Shown piece by piece: positions 1-7,828 of a DNA stretch of 34,259 nucleotides; the first letter of the stretch is position 1, and each line of letters opens with the position of its first letter. A program made the translations under genes and the position numbers. The DNA comes from Prosthecobacter debontii (GTDB lineage: Bacteria; Verrucomicrobiota; Verrucomicrobiia; Chthoniobacterales; Chthoniobacteraceae), in contig CAMAUI010000045.1 in NCBI GenBank assembly GCA_945861385.1, positions 1-34,259 on the forward strand, written 5' to 3'. The notes below the pieces were generated by a model that saw nothing but the letters and a program-made list of their open reading frames with translations, had not been told where the DNA came from and did no database searches.

Positions 1-989
1 GGCGCCACGTCGAGCCACGATGGAACGGGGTTTTTCAAATGCCGGATCCCCTGCTCCGCCGCAGCGTGGCCACCCCACGGCGTCGAGATCGTCACGAAGC
101 GCGGGATGAAATTCACGCCCTCCGCCGCGCCGCGAATCGCCGCGTGCGAGACGAGGCCGCCCATGCTGTGCGCGACGACGTCGCAGTGCGCGAAGCCGTG
201 CCGCTGCCGCAGCATCCGCAAACCCGTGGCGAGCGTGCGCGCAACGCGCTCCAGCCGCATGCCGCTCGGGTAATGATAAAACCAGACCTGGTACCGCCTG
301 CGGTCGAAGTGCTCCGCGAAATAGCGCCAGTCCTGCGGGCTGCCGCCGATGCCGTACACGAGGACGACCGGGATGCGCTTTGGGTCGTATGGCTCGGTGA
401 AGTAAATGCCCATCGTGTTCTTCGTGAGGAACTCGACGGGCTTCCACAGCCCGCTCCCGCCCGCGTCCGGCGCGAAGCGTTTGTCATCGAGCAAGACGAC
501 ATCGCCAAGGGCGACGCCGAGCTTTGCGCCGAGTTGCGCGTTTGCCTTTGGAATCGCGATGACGGTGCCCGCTGGCAGCGTGCGATCGCGCTTCAGCGTG
601 ACGGTGAAGATGGCAGGCTTCGCGCCCGGCTCGGAGAGCACGGCGGGCTTCACGTCCTTCACCACGGCGAGCGGCTCGCCTGCGTCGTATTTCCCGTTGT
701 CGTTCTCATCGGTGAACGCGCCGATGCGATAAAGCCGGTCCGCGCGCAGCCCCATTGAAGCGATGCCGTCGGCGCGCAACCGCTGGAAGCCCGCGGATTC
801 CTTGCGCTCGCCGTTTTCAAACGTCCACGCCAGCGCATAAGTCGGCGCGGGGCCAGCGGGCGGCGGGGATATCACGAGCGTCGCTGCGCCGTACTTTTCA
901 AGCGTGCCGACCTGTTTGCGCAGCCCGAGGATGCTGCACGAGGCGAGCAGCGGGATGCAGAGGATGGAGATGAGGCGAAGCGGGCGCAT
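1..989 (-). CDS. Alpha/beta-hydrolase (lipase-like) lipoprotein, partial at the window edge
   Basis: Reading from ATG at 989 the frame stays open for 329 residues to the left edge, so the C-terminus is missing. The N-terminus is a lipoprotein signal with lipobox LLASC (Cys18), so the protein is probably membrane-anchored and exported. Residues 94-105 hold an acidic Asp/Asn-rich stretch (DENDNGKYDAGE) that resembles a calcium loop of SdrD-B or dockerin type. From about residue 205 an alpha/beta-hydrolase fold begins: VLVYGIGG is a likely oxyanion region and AHSMGG carries the nucleophile Ser275. The rest of the triad lies outside the window. The gene starts 15 bases after the stop of a related hydrolase on the same strand, so the pair is probably one operon of diverged paralogues. 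The substrate is unknown; a lipase/esterase or a PGAP1-like hydrolase would fit. Confidence 0.85.
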   Translation of the reverse strand, partial: MRPLRLISILCIPLLASCSILGLRKQVGTLEKYGAATLVISPPPAGPAPTYALAWTFENGERKESAGFQRLRADGIASMGLRADRLYRIGAFTDENDNGKYDAGEPLAVVKDVKPAVLSEPGAKPAIFTVTLKRDRTLPAGTVIAIPKANAQLGAKLGVALGDVVLLDDKRFAPDAGGSGLWKPVEFLTKNTMGIYFTEPYDPKRIPVVLVYGIGGSPQDWRYFAEHFDRRRYQVWFYHYPSGMRLERVARTLATGLRMLRQRHGFAHCDVVAHSMGGLVSHAAIRGAAEGVNFIPRFVTISTPWGGHAAAEQGIRHLKNPVPSWLDVA

Positions 990-1004
990 GAGGGGTTTCG
1001 CCGC

Positions 1005-2654
1005 CTACCGGTGCAGCCGGAGAATACGCTTCACCTCGGCGATGGCCTGCGGGTTTTGGTGCGCGCTATGGTTCGACGGGACTATCAACTCGGACTTCGC
1101 ACCTTCGAGATGGCTGCTCCAATACGGCACGAAACCATCGCTGCTGATGGGCTTGGTGCGATCCTTGTTTCCGCCCTTGCCCCGGTCGCCAATGATCGAA
1201 TGATACGGGATGCCGGGTGTGAGTGGCATCTCGTTGACCGCCTTCACAAACCGATTGTTTGGAGCGAGTGTGTCCACACTGTTCGGTATTCGCTTAAGAA
1301 TCAGATCATCGCCCCGAAAGGTGCTCACTTTCAGCGCATCGTTGCCCACGCTCAGCAATGTCGTCGGCGCCTTTACCAGACTGGAACCAATCCGCCCCAG
1401 CCAGTTGCTGGCGAGATCGCTCCCACGGTGCGGTGCGGCAATGAAGATCGCCCTTCCAACGTCCTTACGATGCTGGAAGATGAGTGCATCGCTGAGCAGA
1501 GCGCGCGATTGCAGCGAAAGAGCGGTCTGCGCTGGTGTCTTGCCGAAAAGCTTCATCCAAATCTGATTACCGCTGTCCGTTACCATCAGGCGCGAGATGA
1601 TGCCGCCCATGCTGTGGCCGATGAGCACGATTTTTTTGTGGCCGGGGTGATGGGCGGCGATGGCGTCGAGCTGCTTTCGGAAAATCGCGGCGGAGAGTGG
1701 ATAGGGGTAACCGCTCGGGTAACTGTAAAACCAGAACTGGTATCGCCTCCGGATCTCGGGGTCAGCGCGCAGCGCATTCAGCAGTGGCGCCCAGGTCGCA
1801 GGTGAGTCCATCAGCCCGTGGACGCAAACCACCGGCGTCTTGGCGGGATCGTAAGCCTGCGTCCGCGCGAGCCGCGCGGTCTCGGCGTATTTGCCGGGTC
1901 GCAGCAGGCGGGCGATCTCGAGCTTTTTCGGGTTTTCCCGCGCGAGCATCAGCGCGAGCGGCGCGGTGTAGTCCGCCGCAAGCGGATGCCGGTGGGCGGA
2001 AAAAGCGATGTCCTCCTTCTTCAAAGGATCCTCAAAGGACACCACGCAGCGCCGCCCCTCGAAGCGCGCGATCGCCGTGACGCCGTAATAGATGTTCTTC
2101 CCCTGTGCGAAGGGGTCGCGTTTCAGAAACTCCTTCGCATCGCGGAGCGTGGCGATGAGCGGGGCGCCGATGCCGTCTTTTACCTCCCGCTGGTTGACGT
2201 AGCTGCCGCCGAGTTCGATCTGGTCGGCGGGGATGAATTCCAGCAGCGGCAGGATTGGTTCACGCGTGATGTCCGTGCGGCCCGAGAGCAACCACTCGCC
2301 CTTCGCGCCCGGCACGCGCAGCGGTTCCCTCCACGCGGGGATTTTCGCATCGCGCAGTGTGGTGAAGACACGGGCCAGGGCGAAATTATAGGCGCGCCGT
2401 GCGGCGGAATCGCGGGGGTTGCGCGCGAGCTGGCGCGCGGCGATTTCGGCGGCATCGAGAAATTCCCCAATGGCGGCAAGTGGTTTGGTGTCGCCCTGCC
2501 GTAACGCCTTGGTGATCGCGTCCTCCGCGAGCGCGAGCACGCCGGAGCCGGGCATCTGAGGAAAGATGCGCGGGCGCTTTTCCGTGACGGTGGCGTATTG
2601 TGCGCAACCGGCGAGCGCGAGCACAGCGGAGGCGATGAGGATGCGGATGCCCAT
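1005..2654 (-). CDS. Alpha/beta-hydrolase (lipase-like) lipoprotein
   Basis: 549 residues. It begins with a lipoprotein signal with lipobox LALAGC (Cys17), so it should be exported and lipid-anchored. Residues 30-265 form an N-terminal region I do not recognise. The catalytic fold starts at VVCVHGLMDSP (about 276), with nucleophile Ser348 in GHSMGG, a candidate acid Asp506 in SSDGFVP and a candidate base His532 in SAHQNP, so the triad looks intact. AAPHRGSD near 407 is a further lipase-like segment. The arrangement of VHGL, GHSMGG and PHRGSD is that of lipases and PGAP1-like esterases. The next gene downstream is a paralogue with the same fold, 15 bases away. Substrate specificity cannot be read from the sequence. 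Confidence 0.88.
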   Translation of the reverse strand: MGIRILIASAVLALAGCAQYATVTEKRPRIFPQMPGSGVLALAEDAITKALRQGDTKPLAAIGEFLDAAEIAARQLARNPRDSAARRAYNFALARVFTTLRDAKIPAWREPLRVPGAKGEWLLSGRTDITREPILPLLEFIPADQIELGGSYVNQREVKDGIGAPLIATLRDAKEFLKRDPFAQGKNIYYGVTAIARFEGRRCVVSFEDPLKKEDIAFSAHRHPLAADYTAPLALMLARENPKKLEIARLLRPGKYAETARLARTQAYDPAKTPVVCVHGLMDSPATWAPLLNALRADPEIRRRYQFWFYSYPSGYPYPLSAAIFRKQLDAIAAHHPGHKKIVLIGHSMGGIISRLMVTDSGNQIWMKLFGKTPAQTALSLQSRALLSDALIFQHRKDVGRAIFIAAPHRGSDLASNWLGRIGSSLVKAPTTLLSVGNDALKVSTFRGDDLILKRIPNSVDTLAPNNRFVKAVNEMPLTPGIPYHSIIGDRGKGGNKDRTKPISSDGFVPYWSSHLEGAKSELIVPSNHSAHQNPQAIAEVKRILRLHR

Positions 2655-2680
2655 GATTGTTCAGCTCGCTTGAAATCGAA

Positions 2681-2711
2681 GCGCCGCGCGAACCCAGCCC
2701 GCGCGCGGCGC
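2681..2711 (-). terminator. Hairpin, likely terminator after the outer-membrane protein gene
   Basis: A perfect 10-base inverted repeat (GCGCCGCGCG at 2681-2690 and its complement at 2702-2711) with an 11-base loop lies between the stop of the gene at 2732-3511 and the start of the lipoprotein gene at 2654. Read on the minus strand it is followed by a short T-rich stretch (TTCGATTTC). This fits an imperfect intrinsic terminator, or an attenuating hairpin, that separates the two genes. Confidence 0.55.
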
Positions 2712-2731
2712 GGGGTCGGAACACACTGAAT

Positions 2732-3511
2732 TTAGAAGTTCACGCCGAACTCCAGAACCGGCCCCGTCGTGCTCACATCGTAGTTAAACGCGCCGTCATT
2801 GTAATCCGTGTGCAGGTGGCGCCAGCCGAGACCAGCCCAGATGTTGCTCGAGAGCTGGAATTCCAGCCCGGCATACGCCTGCCATGTGATGTCCGAGCCG
2901 ACGCCGAATCCGCCCACGTCCCCCTTCGCCACAAATGTCACCGGCGTGCATACCTTCGCGCGCAATTGCAGGCCGACGATCGGATCCACCCAGCTCTCCG
3001 AGCCGTCCACGTTCCGGTCGCCGATGCGGCCCGGCGCGAAATCCACGTCAAACTCCAGTCCGATGCGGTTATAACGCGCACCGAGCGACGCATCCAGCTT
3101 CCACGCCTCCTCGTCCACAATGCGGTAGCTCACGGCGAGATTCACGAGCGTCTGCTCGATCTCGAGCCGGGCGGAATTGATCAGCGGCCCCCTTGGTTCC
3201 ACGCTGTCCGAGAGTCGCAGATAAAGCGCATCGCCCAGAAAGGCCCAGCGCCCGCGACGCGCCTCGAAGCACAGCGCCGCAGCCATGTCTATGCGTTTGA
3301 GGATGTCGGAAATGCTGACATCCACCGAGGAGGCGATGCCGCCCGTCTCCGCGTCGCCCGAATATGGCACCCCGCCCCACAGCGGCAGGCCGATGCGGAA
3401 TTCCCAGTCCGAGGACGGAGCGGGCGCAGGCGCAGCCGGCGGGCCGGCGAAGAGCGGAATTACAGTGACGGTGAGGGCCGCGAGCGCGGCGAGCGTGTGT
3501 TTTTTGGTCAT
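2732..3511 (-). CDS. Putative outer-membrane beta-barrel protein
   Basis: 259 residues with a signal peptide (MTKKHTLAALAALTVTVIPLFAG) and a Pro/Ala-rich linker, then a series of amphipathic strands. The protein ends in Phe (FGVNF), the usual last-strand signal for Bam-mediated insertion in the outer membrane. Alternating segments such as WEFRIGLPLWG, ASLGARYNRIGLEFDVDF and AYAGLEFQLSSNIWAGLGWRHLHTD look like a small 8-12-strand barrel of the OmpA/OmpW size class. I do not recognise a specific family. It is followed by a hairpin at 2681-2711, and the next gene upstream, 42 bases away, also encodes a barrel candidate. Cargo or function is unknown. Confidence 0.75.
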   Translation of the reverse strand: MTKKHTLAALAALTVTVIPLFAGPPAAPAPAPSSDWEFRIGLPLWGGVPYSGDAETGGIASSVDVSISDILKRIDMAAALCFEARRGRWAFLGDALYLRLSDSVEPRGPLINSARLEIEQTLVNLAVSYRIVDEEAWKLDASLGARYNRIGLEFDVDFAPGRIGDRNVDGSESWVDPIVGLQLRAKVCTPVTFVAKGDVGGFGVGSDITWQAYAGLEFQLSSNIWAGLGWRHLHTDYNDGAFNYDVSTTGPVLEFGVNF

Positions 3512-3553
3512 GGTGTTCGTTTGTTGATTGGTTTCCGGGAGGAAAACAATGCT

Positions 3554-4426
3554 TTATTTCTTCAGCCCAGCCTCACGCTTGCCGCCTGTGGGAAAGAGCA
3601 GCGTGACACCGCAGCGCAGGCCCCATTCCGGAGCCCCGCTCGGGCCTTCCGCGTAGTAGCGCCCGCCGATGGAAAACTGCACCGGCATCCCGCCGACTTT
3701 CACGAGCTGGCTCACCGTCGCGTTCATCGGCACCGTCCACTGGCTGTTGTTCCAGTCGTAGGTGGACTCGGCATTCAGGCCAAAGGTCGTCTGCTTTTTC
3801 GTCGTATAGCTCACGAAGGGCTGCACGAAAGTCGTGCTGATGTCTGGCCGCGTGGATTCGCCTTCGACCGACCAGATGTGATTTGCCAGCACGCCGTAGG
3901 TCCATCCATCCTGTTGCTTCAGAGCCAGCGCGGTTAAGCCCGCGCCCCACTTCTCACCACCCAGCAAATCATTGCTCGCCGAGGGATAAAGCATCACCGG
4001 CCCCGCCGCCAGTATCCATCCACCCACGGGCTTTGCGGGTGAAAAGAAGAAGCTCTGCACGATGTCGCCCAAGCCGTCCTGCGAACGATCCTGCGGGCGC
4101 TGTTTCAGCGTGCCACCGGGAATTCCGGGAAACTTCGGTTCGCCGGAATAGAACACGTCGTGCTGGCTGATGAAAGGAACGATGGTTCGGATGATGAGAT
4201 TCCAGTCCTGATTTAGCGCGATGGGGATGACGGGCTGGACATTCAGCGTGAAACGATACCCTTCGTCGAGCGGCCCGATGCGTTCGTCGTAATTGAGCTG
4301 GAACGGCACGCTGATGAGCGAGGCGACGGGATTCGAGAGCTTTTTGGCAAGCTCCGCTGCATCGTCCTGGGCGAGGAGTGGCGTGGCGAAAGTTGTGAGA
4401 GCCAGAGCGAGGATGGTGTTTTTCAT
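3554..4426 (-). CDS. Putative outer-membrane transporter-like protein (phenol_MetA_deg / 'neuromedin U' type)
   Basis: 290 residues. I place the start at ATG 4426 because it gives a clean signal peptide (MKNTILALALTTFATPLLAQ) and lies 4 bases after the stop of the DUF502 gene. A longer frame from 4513 would overlap that gene with an unlikely N-terminus. The mature part has many short beta strands with aromatic girdle residues (YRFTLNVQPVIPIALNQDWNL, WTYGVLANHIW, FVQPFVSYTTKK). The motif order, with a polar loop around QDGLGDIVQSFFFSP, resembles the outer-membrane family related to the MetA pathway of phenol degradation, often mislabelled neuromedin U. That assignment is by recall of the family pattern. 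It may be co-transcribed with the DUF502 gene. Confidence 0.75.
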   Translation of the reverse strand: MKNTILALALTTFATPLLAQDDAAELAKKLSNPVASLISVPFQLNYDERIGPLDEGYRFTLNVQPVIPIALNQDWNLIIRTIVPFISQHDVFYSGEPKFPGIPGGTLKQRPQDRSQDGLGDIVQSFFFSPAKPVGGWILAAGPVMLYPSASNDLLGGEKWGAGLTALALKQQDGWTYGVLANHIWSVEGESTRPDISTTFVQPFVSYTTKKQTTFGLNAESTYDWNNSQWTVPMNATVSQLVKVGGMPVQFSIGGRYYAEGPSGAPEWGLRCGVTLLFPTGGKREAGLKK

Positions 4427-4430
4427 AAAT

Positions 4431-5063
4431 CTAAGTTTTGGTGGGGCCTTGTCCCATTTCGGATGCCGCAGCAGCGAGCCTCTCTTCAAGCAGTTCTCCG
4501 GCGCCTTTGCCATAGCGTTTCAGACATTTCATGGCTGCATTAAAAGTGAGTTCCGTGGTTTTGACCCGGTCTTCGGTCATGAAATACACCGACCCGGACT
4601 GCGGGCTGGGTGAACCGGGCACGAAGACCGCCACATGGCCATTTTTCAAACGTTCGACAAGGAACCCGAGTTGCCACGCATCATCAAATCGCACGAGAAC
4701 CACCTTGTAGTCAGGGCTCTTCTCCGGCACCAGCAGGCTTTGGCTGATGGCCTTCACAAAATCATAGCCCGGCACATGCGAAAGGGCGGCCGCTTCTACG
4801 ACATTGGTCGCTTTTTGGGCGATGGTTGTTCGGGCGATAACACCAGCCAGAAAACAGAACAGGATGACCAGGCCGACTGCCAGCAGCATCGGGGCATCGA
4901 GTCCTATGAGCGAAGGCACGGGAAGCAGCTCTGCCAATGGAGCGATGATCTTGTGCGCGATTTCCAGCGCCTTTCCGACGATGGCTATCAACACGATGGC
5001 CGGCAGGAGAAATAGTATGCCGCCTGCGAGTGTCGTGCGAAAAAATCGTGGCAGCGATGTCAT
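4431..5063 (-). CDS. DUF502 family inner-membrane protein
   Basis: 210 residues. Two transmembrane helices lie near the N-terminus (about residues 12-33, GGILFLLPAIVLIAIVG, and 57-77, MLLAVGLVILFCFLAGVIA). A soluble part follows containing PGYDFVKAISQSL, VLVRFDDAWQLGFLVER and VAVFVPGSPSPQSGSVYFM. The last of these, a G-x-P-x-P-x-S-G pattern before a V-Y segment, is typical of DUF502 proteins, a widespread bacterial membrane family without a settled function. The stop is 4 bases upstream of the next gene's ATG, so the two are probably translated from one message. Its own ATG overlaps the stop of a possible short ORF at 5060-5188. Confidence 0.88.
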   Translation of the reverse strand: MTSLPRFFRTTLAGGILFLLPAIVLIAIVGKALEIAHKIIAPLAELLPVPSLIGLDAPMLLAVGLVILFCFLAGVIARTTIAQKATNVVEAAALSHVPGYDFVKAISQSLLVPEKSPDYKVVLVRFDDAWQLGFLVERLKNGHVAVFVPGSPSPQSGSVYFMTEDRVKTTELTFNAAMKCLKRYGKGAGELLEERLAAAASEMGQGPTKT

Positions 5064-5188
5064 GAGTTGAGGTGAGCGGCGGGGTTGGCCGCACAGAAGT
5101 TGCCAGGCAGATTGCCGCTCAGATTGAAGGCGACGATAACAGGTTCCATGAGAGCATGGGTAATGGTGTTAGCTTTTTTGAGCTTCAT
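5060..5188 (-). CDS. Possible 42-residue small ORF overlapping the DUF502 start
   Basis: A short frame from ATG 5188 ends in a TGA that overlaps the DUF502 ATG by four bases (ATGA), the geometry of translational coupling. It begins with a basic MKLKK and has a hydrophobic EPVIVAF segment near residues 15-21. It lies in a stretch with lower GC than its surroundings, between the stop of the HAD gene and the DUF502 start. There is no clear Shine-Dalgarno site and I recognise no family. It could be a leader peptide, the remains of a longer gene, or chance. Confidence 0.3.
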   Translation of the reverse strand: MKLKKANTITHALMEPVIVAFNLSGNLPGNFCAANPAAHLNS

Positions 5189-5236
5189 GGTTTCAAACGG
5201 GATTTCCCATTTCTATGGAAGAGTGAATTTACCGAT

Positions 5237-6241
5237 TCATTTCTTTTCAGCCGGAAAAATGGTTTTCCAATCGTCCTTCATGCTCACGACCGTCCAGCCT
5301 TTGGCGGCGGCTTCGTCGAGGCCCTTGTCGAGCCGGCCAATGTGTGATTCCCGGTCGTAGGCAAACTCGCGTTTCGCGTCGTCATGGTGGACGTAGAGAC
5401 AGAAGCGCGGGCCGCTGCCGGCGGCGGTCCACTGGAGCATTTGCAGGTCGCCATCCGAATTGCCGAACGCGGTGATCGGGCGGCGGCCGATGTGGTGCTG
5501 GATGGCGGCGGGCTTGCCGGCCTTGTCGTCAATGAAGTTTAGCTCTGGCAGTTTCACCAGCACCGGCTTGCCGTCGCGCATCTCGAACTTCGTTTTTATG
5601 CTGCTGCCGACGACCTGCTCGGGCGGGATGCCATAGACCTTCTCCGTCCACGGGCGCATGAACTCGATGCCGCCGCCGGAGACGATGTAGGTCTTGAATC
5701 CATTCGCGCGCAGGTAGGCGAGCAATTCGAGCATCGGCTGATAGACCATTTCGGTGTAGGGCCGCTTCGTCACCGGATGCTTCGCCGTGGCGATCCAATC
5801 GCTGACGATTTTCTCAAACTGCTCGGTGGTCATGCCGCCGTGCGTGGCCATCCCCATTTCGAGCAATGCGCGCTCGCCGCCAGCCAGGGCACCCTTCATG
5901 TCGCCTTTGAGCAGGGACGCAAACGGCTCCTTGTCCTTCCACTCCGGATGCTGCGGCGCGAGCACCTTGATGCGCTCGAAGACGAATAACGCCTGGAAAT
6001 ACAGCGGCTGCTCCGCCCACAGCGTGCCGTCGTTGTCGAACGTGGCGATGCGCTCGGCCACCGGCACGAAGTCCGGCGAGCCGGGTTTCGTGACCTTCTC
6101 GACGAAGGCGGTGATGGATTGTTTGGCCTTGCCCTCATTCCACGACGGCAGCGGATCGGCGGCGCGGGCGATGGTCGCAGTGAAAACCGTCACGCCAATG
6201 AGTGCGGCAGCGAGGAGGTTTTGTGTGCGTGTGGTTTTCAT
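5237..6241 (-). CDS. Secreted HAD-superfamily phosphatase
   Basis: 334 residues with a signal peptide (about 1-27, ending TIARA). HAD motif I is FDNDGTLW, with nucleophile Asp69 and Asp71. Motif II is the Ser in TYIVSGGG, motif III is probably the Lys in SSIKTKF, and motif IV is AFGNSDGD. All catalytic positions are present, so it should be an active periplasmic or secreted phosphomonoesterase of the PSP-like HAD group. Between motifs I and II lies a mainly helical cap region (about 85-175). The Asn between the two motif I aspartates is seen in a secreted HAD group annotated as haloacid dehalogenase-like or acid phosphatase. Its ATG is 77 bases from the ATG of a divergent AlbA-type gene. The physiological substrate is not evident. 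Confidence 0.85.
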   Translation of the reverse strand: MKTTRTQNLLAAALIGVTVFTATIARAADPLPSWNEGKAKQSITAFVEKVTKPGSPDFVPVAERIATFDNDGTLWAEQPLYFQALFVFERIKVLAPQHPEWKDKEPFASLLKGDMKGALAGGERALLEMGMATHGGMTTEQFEKIVSDWIATAKHPVTKRPYTEMVYQPMLELLAYLRANGFKTYIVSGGGIEFMRPWTEKVYGIPPEQVVGSSIKTKFEMRDGKPVLVKLPELNFIDDKAGKPAAIQHHIGRRPITAFGNSDGDLQMLQWTAAGSGPRFCLYVHHDDAKREFAYDRESHIGRLDKGLDEAAAKGWTVVSMKDDWKTIFPAEKK

Positions 6242-6318
6242 GGTCGCCTGGAAGATCGCTTCCCCGGTGTTACTCGGAAGCTTGCCTCCTTCGCCCGCTT
6301 CGCAGTAGATTTCGCAGC

Positions 6319-7680
6319 ATGTTGAATGTCACGGAACTGCTGCGGCAGCACGAGGGCAAGACGCTCGAATTCAAACGCGACCTGTCCTCGCCGGACAAAG
6401 TCATGCGGACACTGGTGGCTTTTGCCAACGGCGCGGGCGGCGTTCTGTTGATTGGCGTCGAGGATGGTTCGCGCCGCGTGGTCGGGGTGCCGGACCCGAC
6501 CCGCGTCGAGGAGCAATTGGCGAATATCATTTCCGACCGCCTTGAACCGCGCCTCGTCCCGGAGATTCACATCATCCCGTGGCGCAGGACGCACGTCCTG
6601 GCGGTGGAGGTGTTTCCCAGCCCGAGCCGGCCGCATTACCTCAAAGCCGCGGGCTATCCGGCGGGGGTCTATGTGCGCGTGGGCTCGACCAACCGGCAGG
6701 CCGATGCGGCGGCGGTGGCGGAATTGCAGCGCGCCGTCCGGGGCCGTTCGTTCGATGAAGAACCGCTGCCGGAATTGGACTCGGAAGCGCTCGACTTCCG
6801 AGTTGCTTCCGAGTGCTTCGCCCCGGTGCGCAGGCTGACGCGCGCCCATCTGCGCACGCTGCATCTGCTCGCCACGCACCAGCGGCACGAGGTTCCAACG
6901 GTGGGCGGCGTGATTTTGTTTGGCCGGGATCGGCTGAAACATTTCCCCGACGCCTGGCTGCGGGCCGGTTGCTTTGCCGGCACGGACCGGAGCGTCATTC
7001 TCGATTCGGCGAACATCACCGCTTTTCCCGCGCGGGCGGTGGAGGAGGGCCTGCGCTTCGTGCAACGCAACACGCGCCGCGCCCTCGAAATCAAGGGCGT
7101 GCATCATCGCGAGGTCTGGGAATTCCCGGTCGTCGCGTTGCGCGAGGCGATCATCAACGCCCTCGTCCACGCCGACTACGCCCAACGCGGCGCGCCACTG
7201 CGGCTGGCGGTCTTCACCGACCGCATCGAGATCGAGAATCCCGGCAACCTGCCGCCCGGTCTGACCGTCGCGGACATCCGCCGGGGCGTCTCCAAGCTGC
7301 GCAATCGCGTCATCGGCCGGGTCTTTCACGAACTCGGCCTCATCGAGCAATGGGGCAGCGGCATCCAGCGCATGACCGCCGCCTGCCGGCAGGCGGGTTT
7401 GCCCGAACCGGAACTCGAGGAGATTGGCAGCGGCTTCCGCGTCACCTTCCGCCGCGAGCGCGTCGCGCCGCCCGAGCGGGACCAGCTGGACGAAGCCATC
7501 GTGGAATTCCTGCGTCGCCAGCCGGGCGCGACCACCAGCCGGATTGCCGCGCAGATCAAGCGAACCCCGCGCGCCGTGCAAACCCGGCTGAAACGACTCA
7601 TCGAGCTGGGCCGGCTCGTGGCCGTGGGCAGCAGCGCCAAGGATCCGCGCAAGGGCTACCACTTGAAACAAGGCGTCTGA
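6319..7680 (+). CDS. AlbA/Schlafen-domain ATP-binding transcriptional regulator-like protein
   Basis: 453 residues from ATG 6319. I prefer this start to one at 6202 because the protein then begins with the conserved MLNVTELLRQHEGKTLEFKRD of the AlbA_2 domain. That domain covers about 1-125, with TLEFKRD and GVLLIGVEDG as its hallmark motifs. A GHKL ATPase-like region follows (about 270-350): EAIINALVHADY, IEIENPGNLPPG and a GSGIQRM close. The C-terminus (about 390-440, LDEAIVEFLRRQPGATTSRIA and AVQTRLKRLIELGRLV) is a winged-helix DNA-binding domain. Such COG2865-type proteins are usually treated as predicted regulators; some act near mobile or defence genes, but no such genes are visible here. 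It is divergent from the HAD phosphatase and ends before a strong palindrome. Confidence 0.87.
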   Translation: MLNVTELLRQHEGKTLEFKRDLSSPDKVMRTLVAFANGAGGVLLIGVEDGSRRVVGVPDPTRVEEQLANIISDRLEPRLVPEIHIIPWRRTHVLAVEVFPSPSRPHYLKAAGYPAGVYVRVGSTNRQADAAAVAELQRAVRGRSFDEEPLPELDSEALDFRVASECFAPVRRLTRAHLRTLHLLATHQRHEVPTVGGVILFGRDRLKHFPDAWLRAGCFAGTDRSVILDSANITAFPARAVEEGLRFVQRNTRRALEIKGVHHREVWEFPVVALREAIINALVHADYAQRGAPLRLAVFTDRIEIENPGNLPPGLTVADIRRGVSKLRNRVIGRVFHELGLIEQWGSGIQRMTAACRQAGLPEPELEEIGSGFRVTFRRERVAPPERDQLDEAIVEFLRRQPGATTSRIAAQIKRTPRAVQTRLKRLIELGRLVAVGSSAKDPRKGYHLKQGV

Positions 7681-7758
7681 CCCAACGAGGCTTTGACTGC
7701 GGGTGGTCTTCACGGTTTCCGTTTGATTGCGACGAACATATTTCTTCGCTGGTGAAGT

Positions 7759-7786
7759 CGCGGGCCGGCCACCTGGCCGGCCCGCG
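7759..7786. terminator. Perfect GC-rich palindrome between convergent genes, likely bidirectional terminator
   Basis: An uninterrupted 13-base inverted repeat (CGCGGGCCGGCCA at 7759-7771, complement at 7774-7786) with only CC between the arms lies between the stop of the AlbA-type gene (7680) and the stop of the sulfatase remnant (7829). Its place between converging genes suits a shared terminator. T-tracts on either side are weak (TGTTT on the right). Confidence 0.6.
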
Positions 7787-7828
7787 TGTTTCACAATCGA
7801 ATCAGTTCATCTGGCCCGGATCGCGGGG

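Noticed and set aside
3538-3657. Plus-strand GGGAGGAAAACA-ATG start with good Shine-Dalgarno spacing
   Set aside because: The ORF is only 35 codons, antisense to the 3' end of the outer-membrane gene, and shows no protein pattern.
6238-7794. 518-codon frame on the minus strand opposite the AlbA-type gene
   Set aside because: It is the antisense shadow of a gene with clear AlbA and ATPase motifs; its own translation has no family pattern and is His/Arg/Asp-rich as usual for GC-rich shadows.
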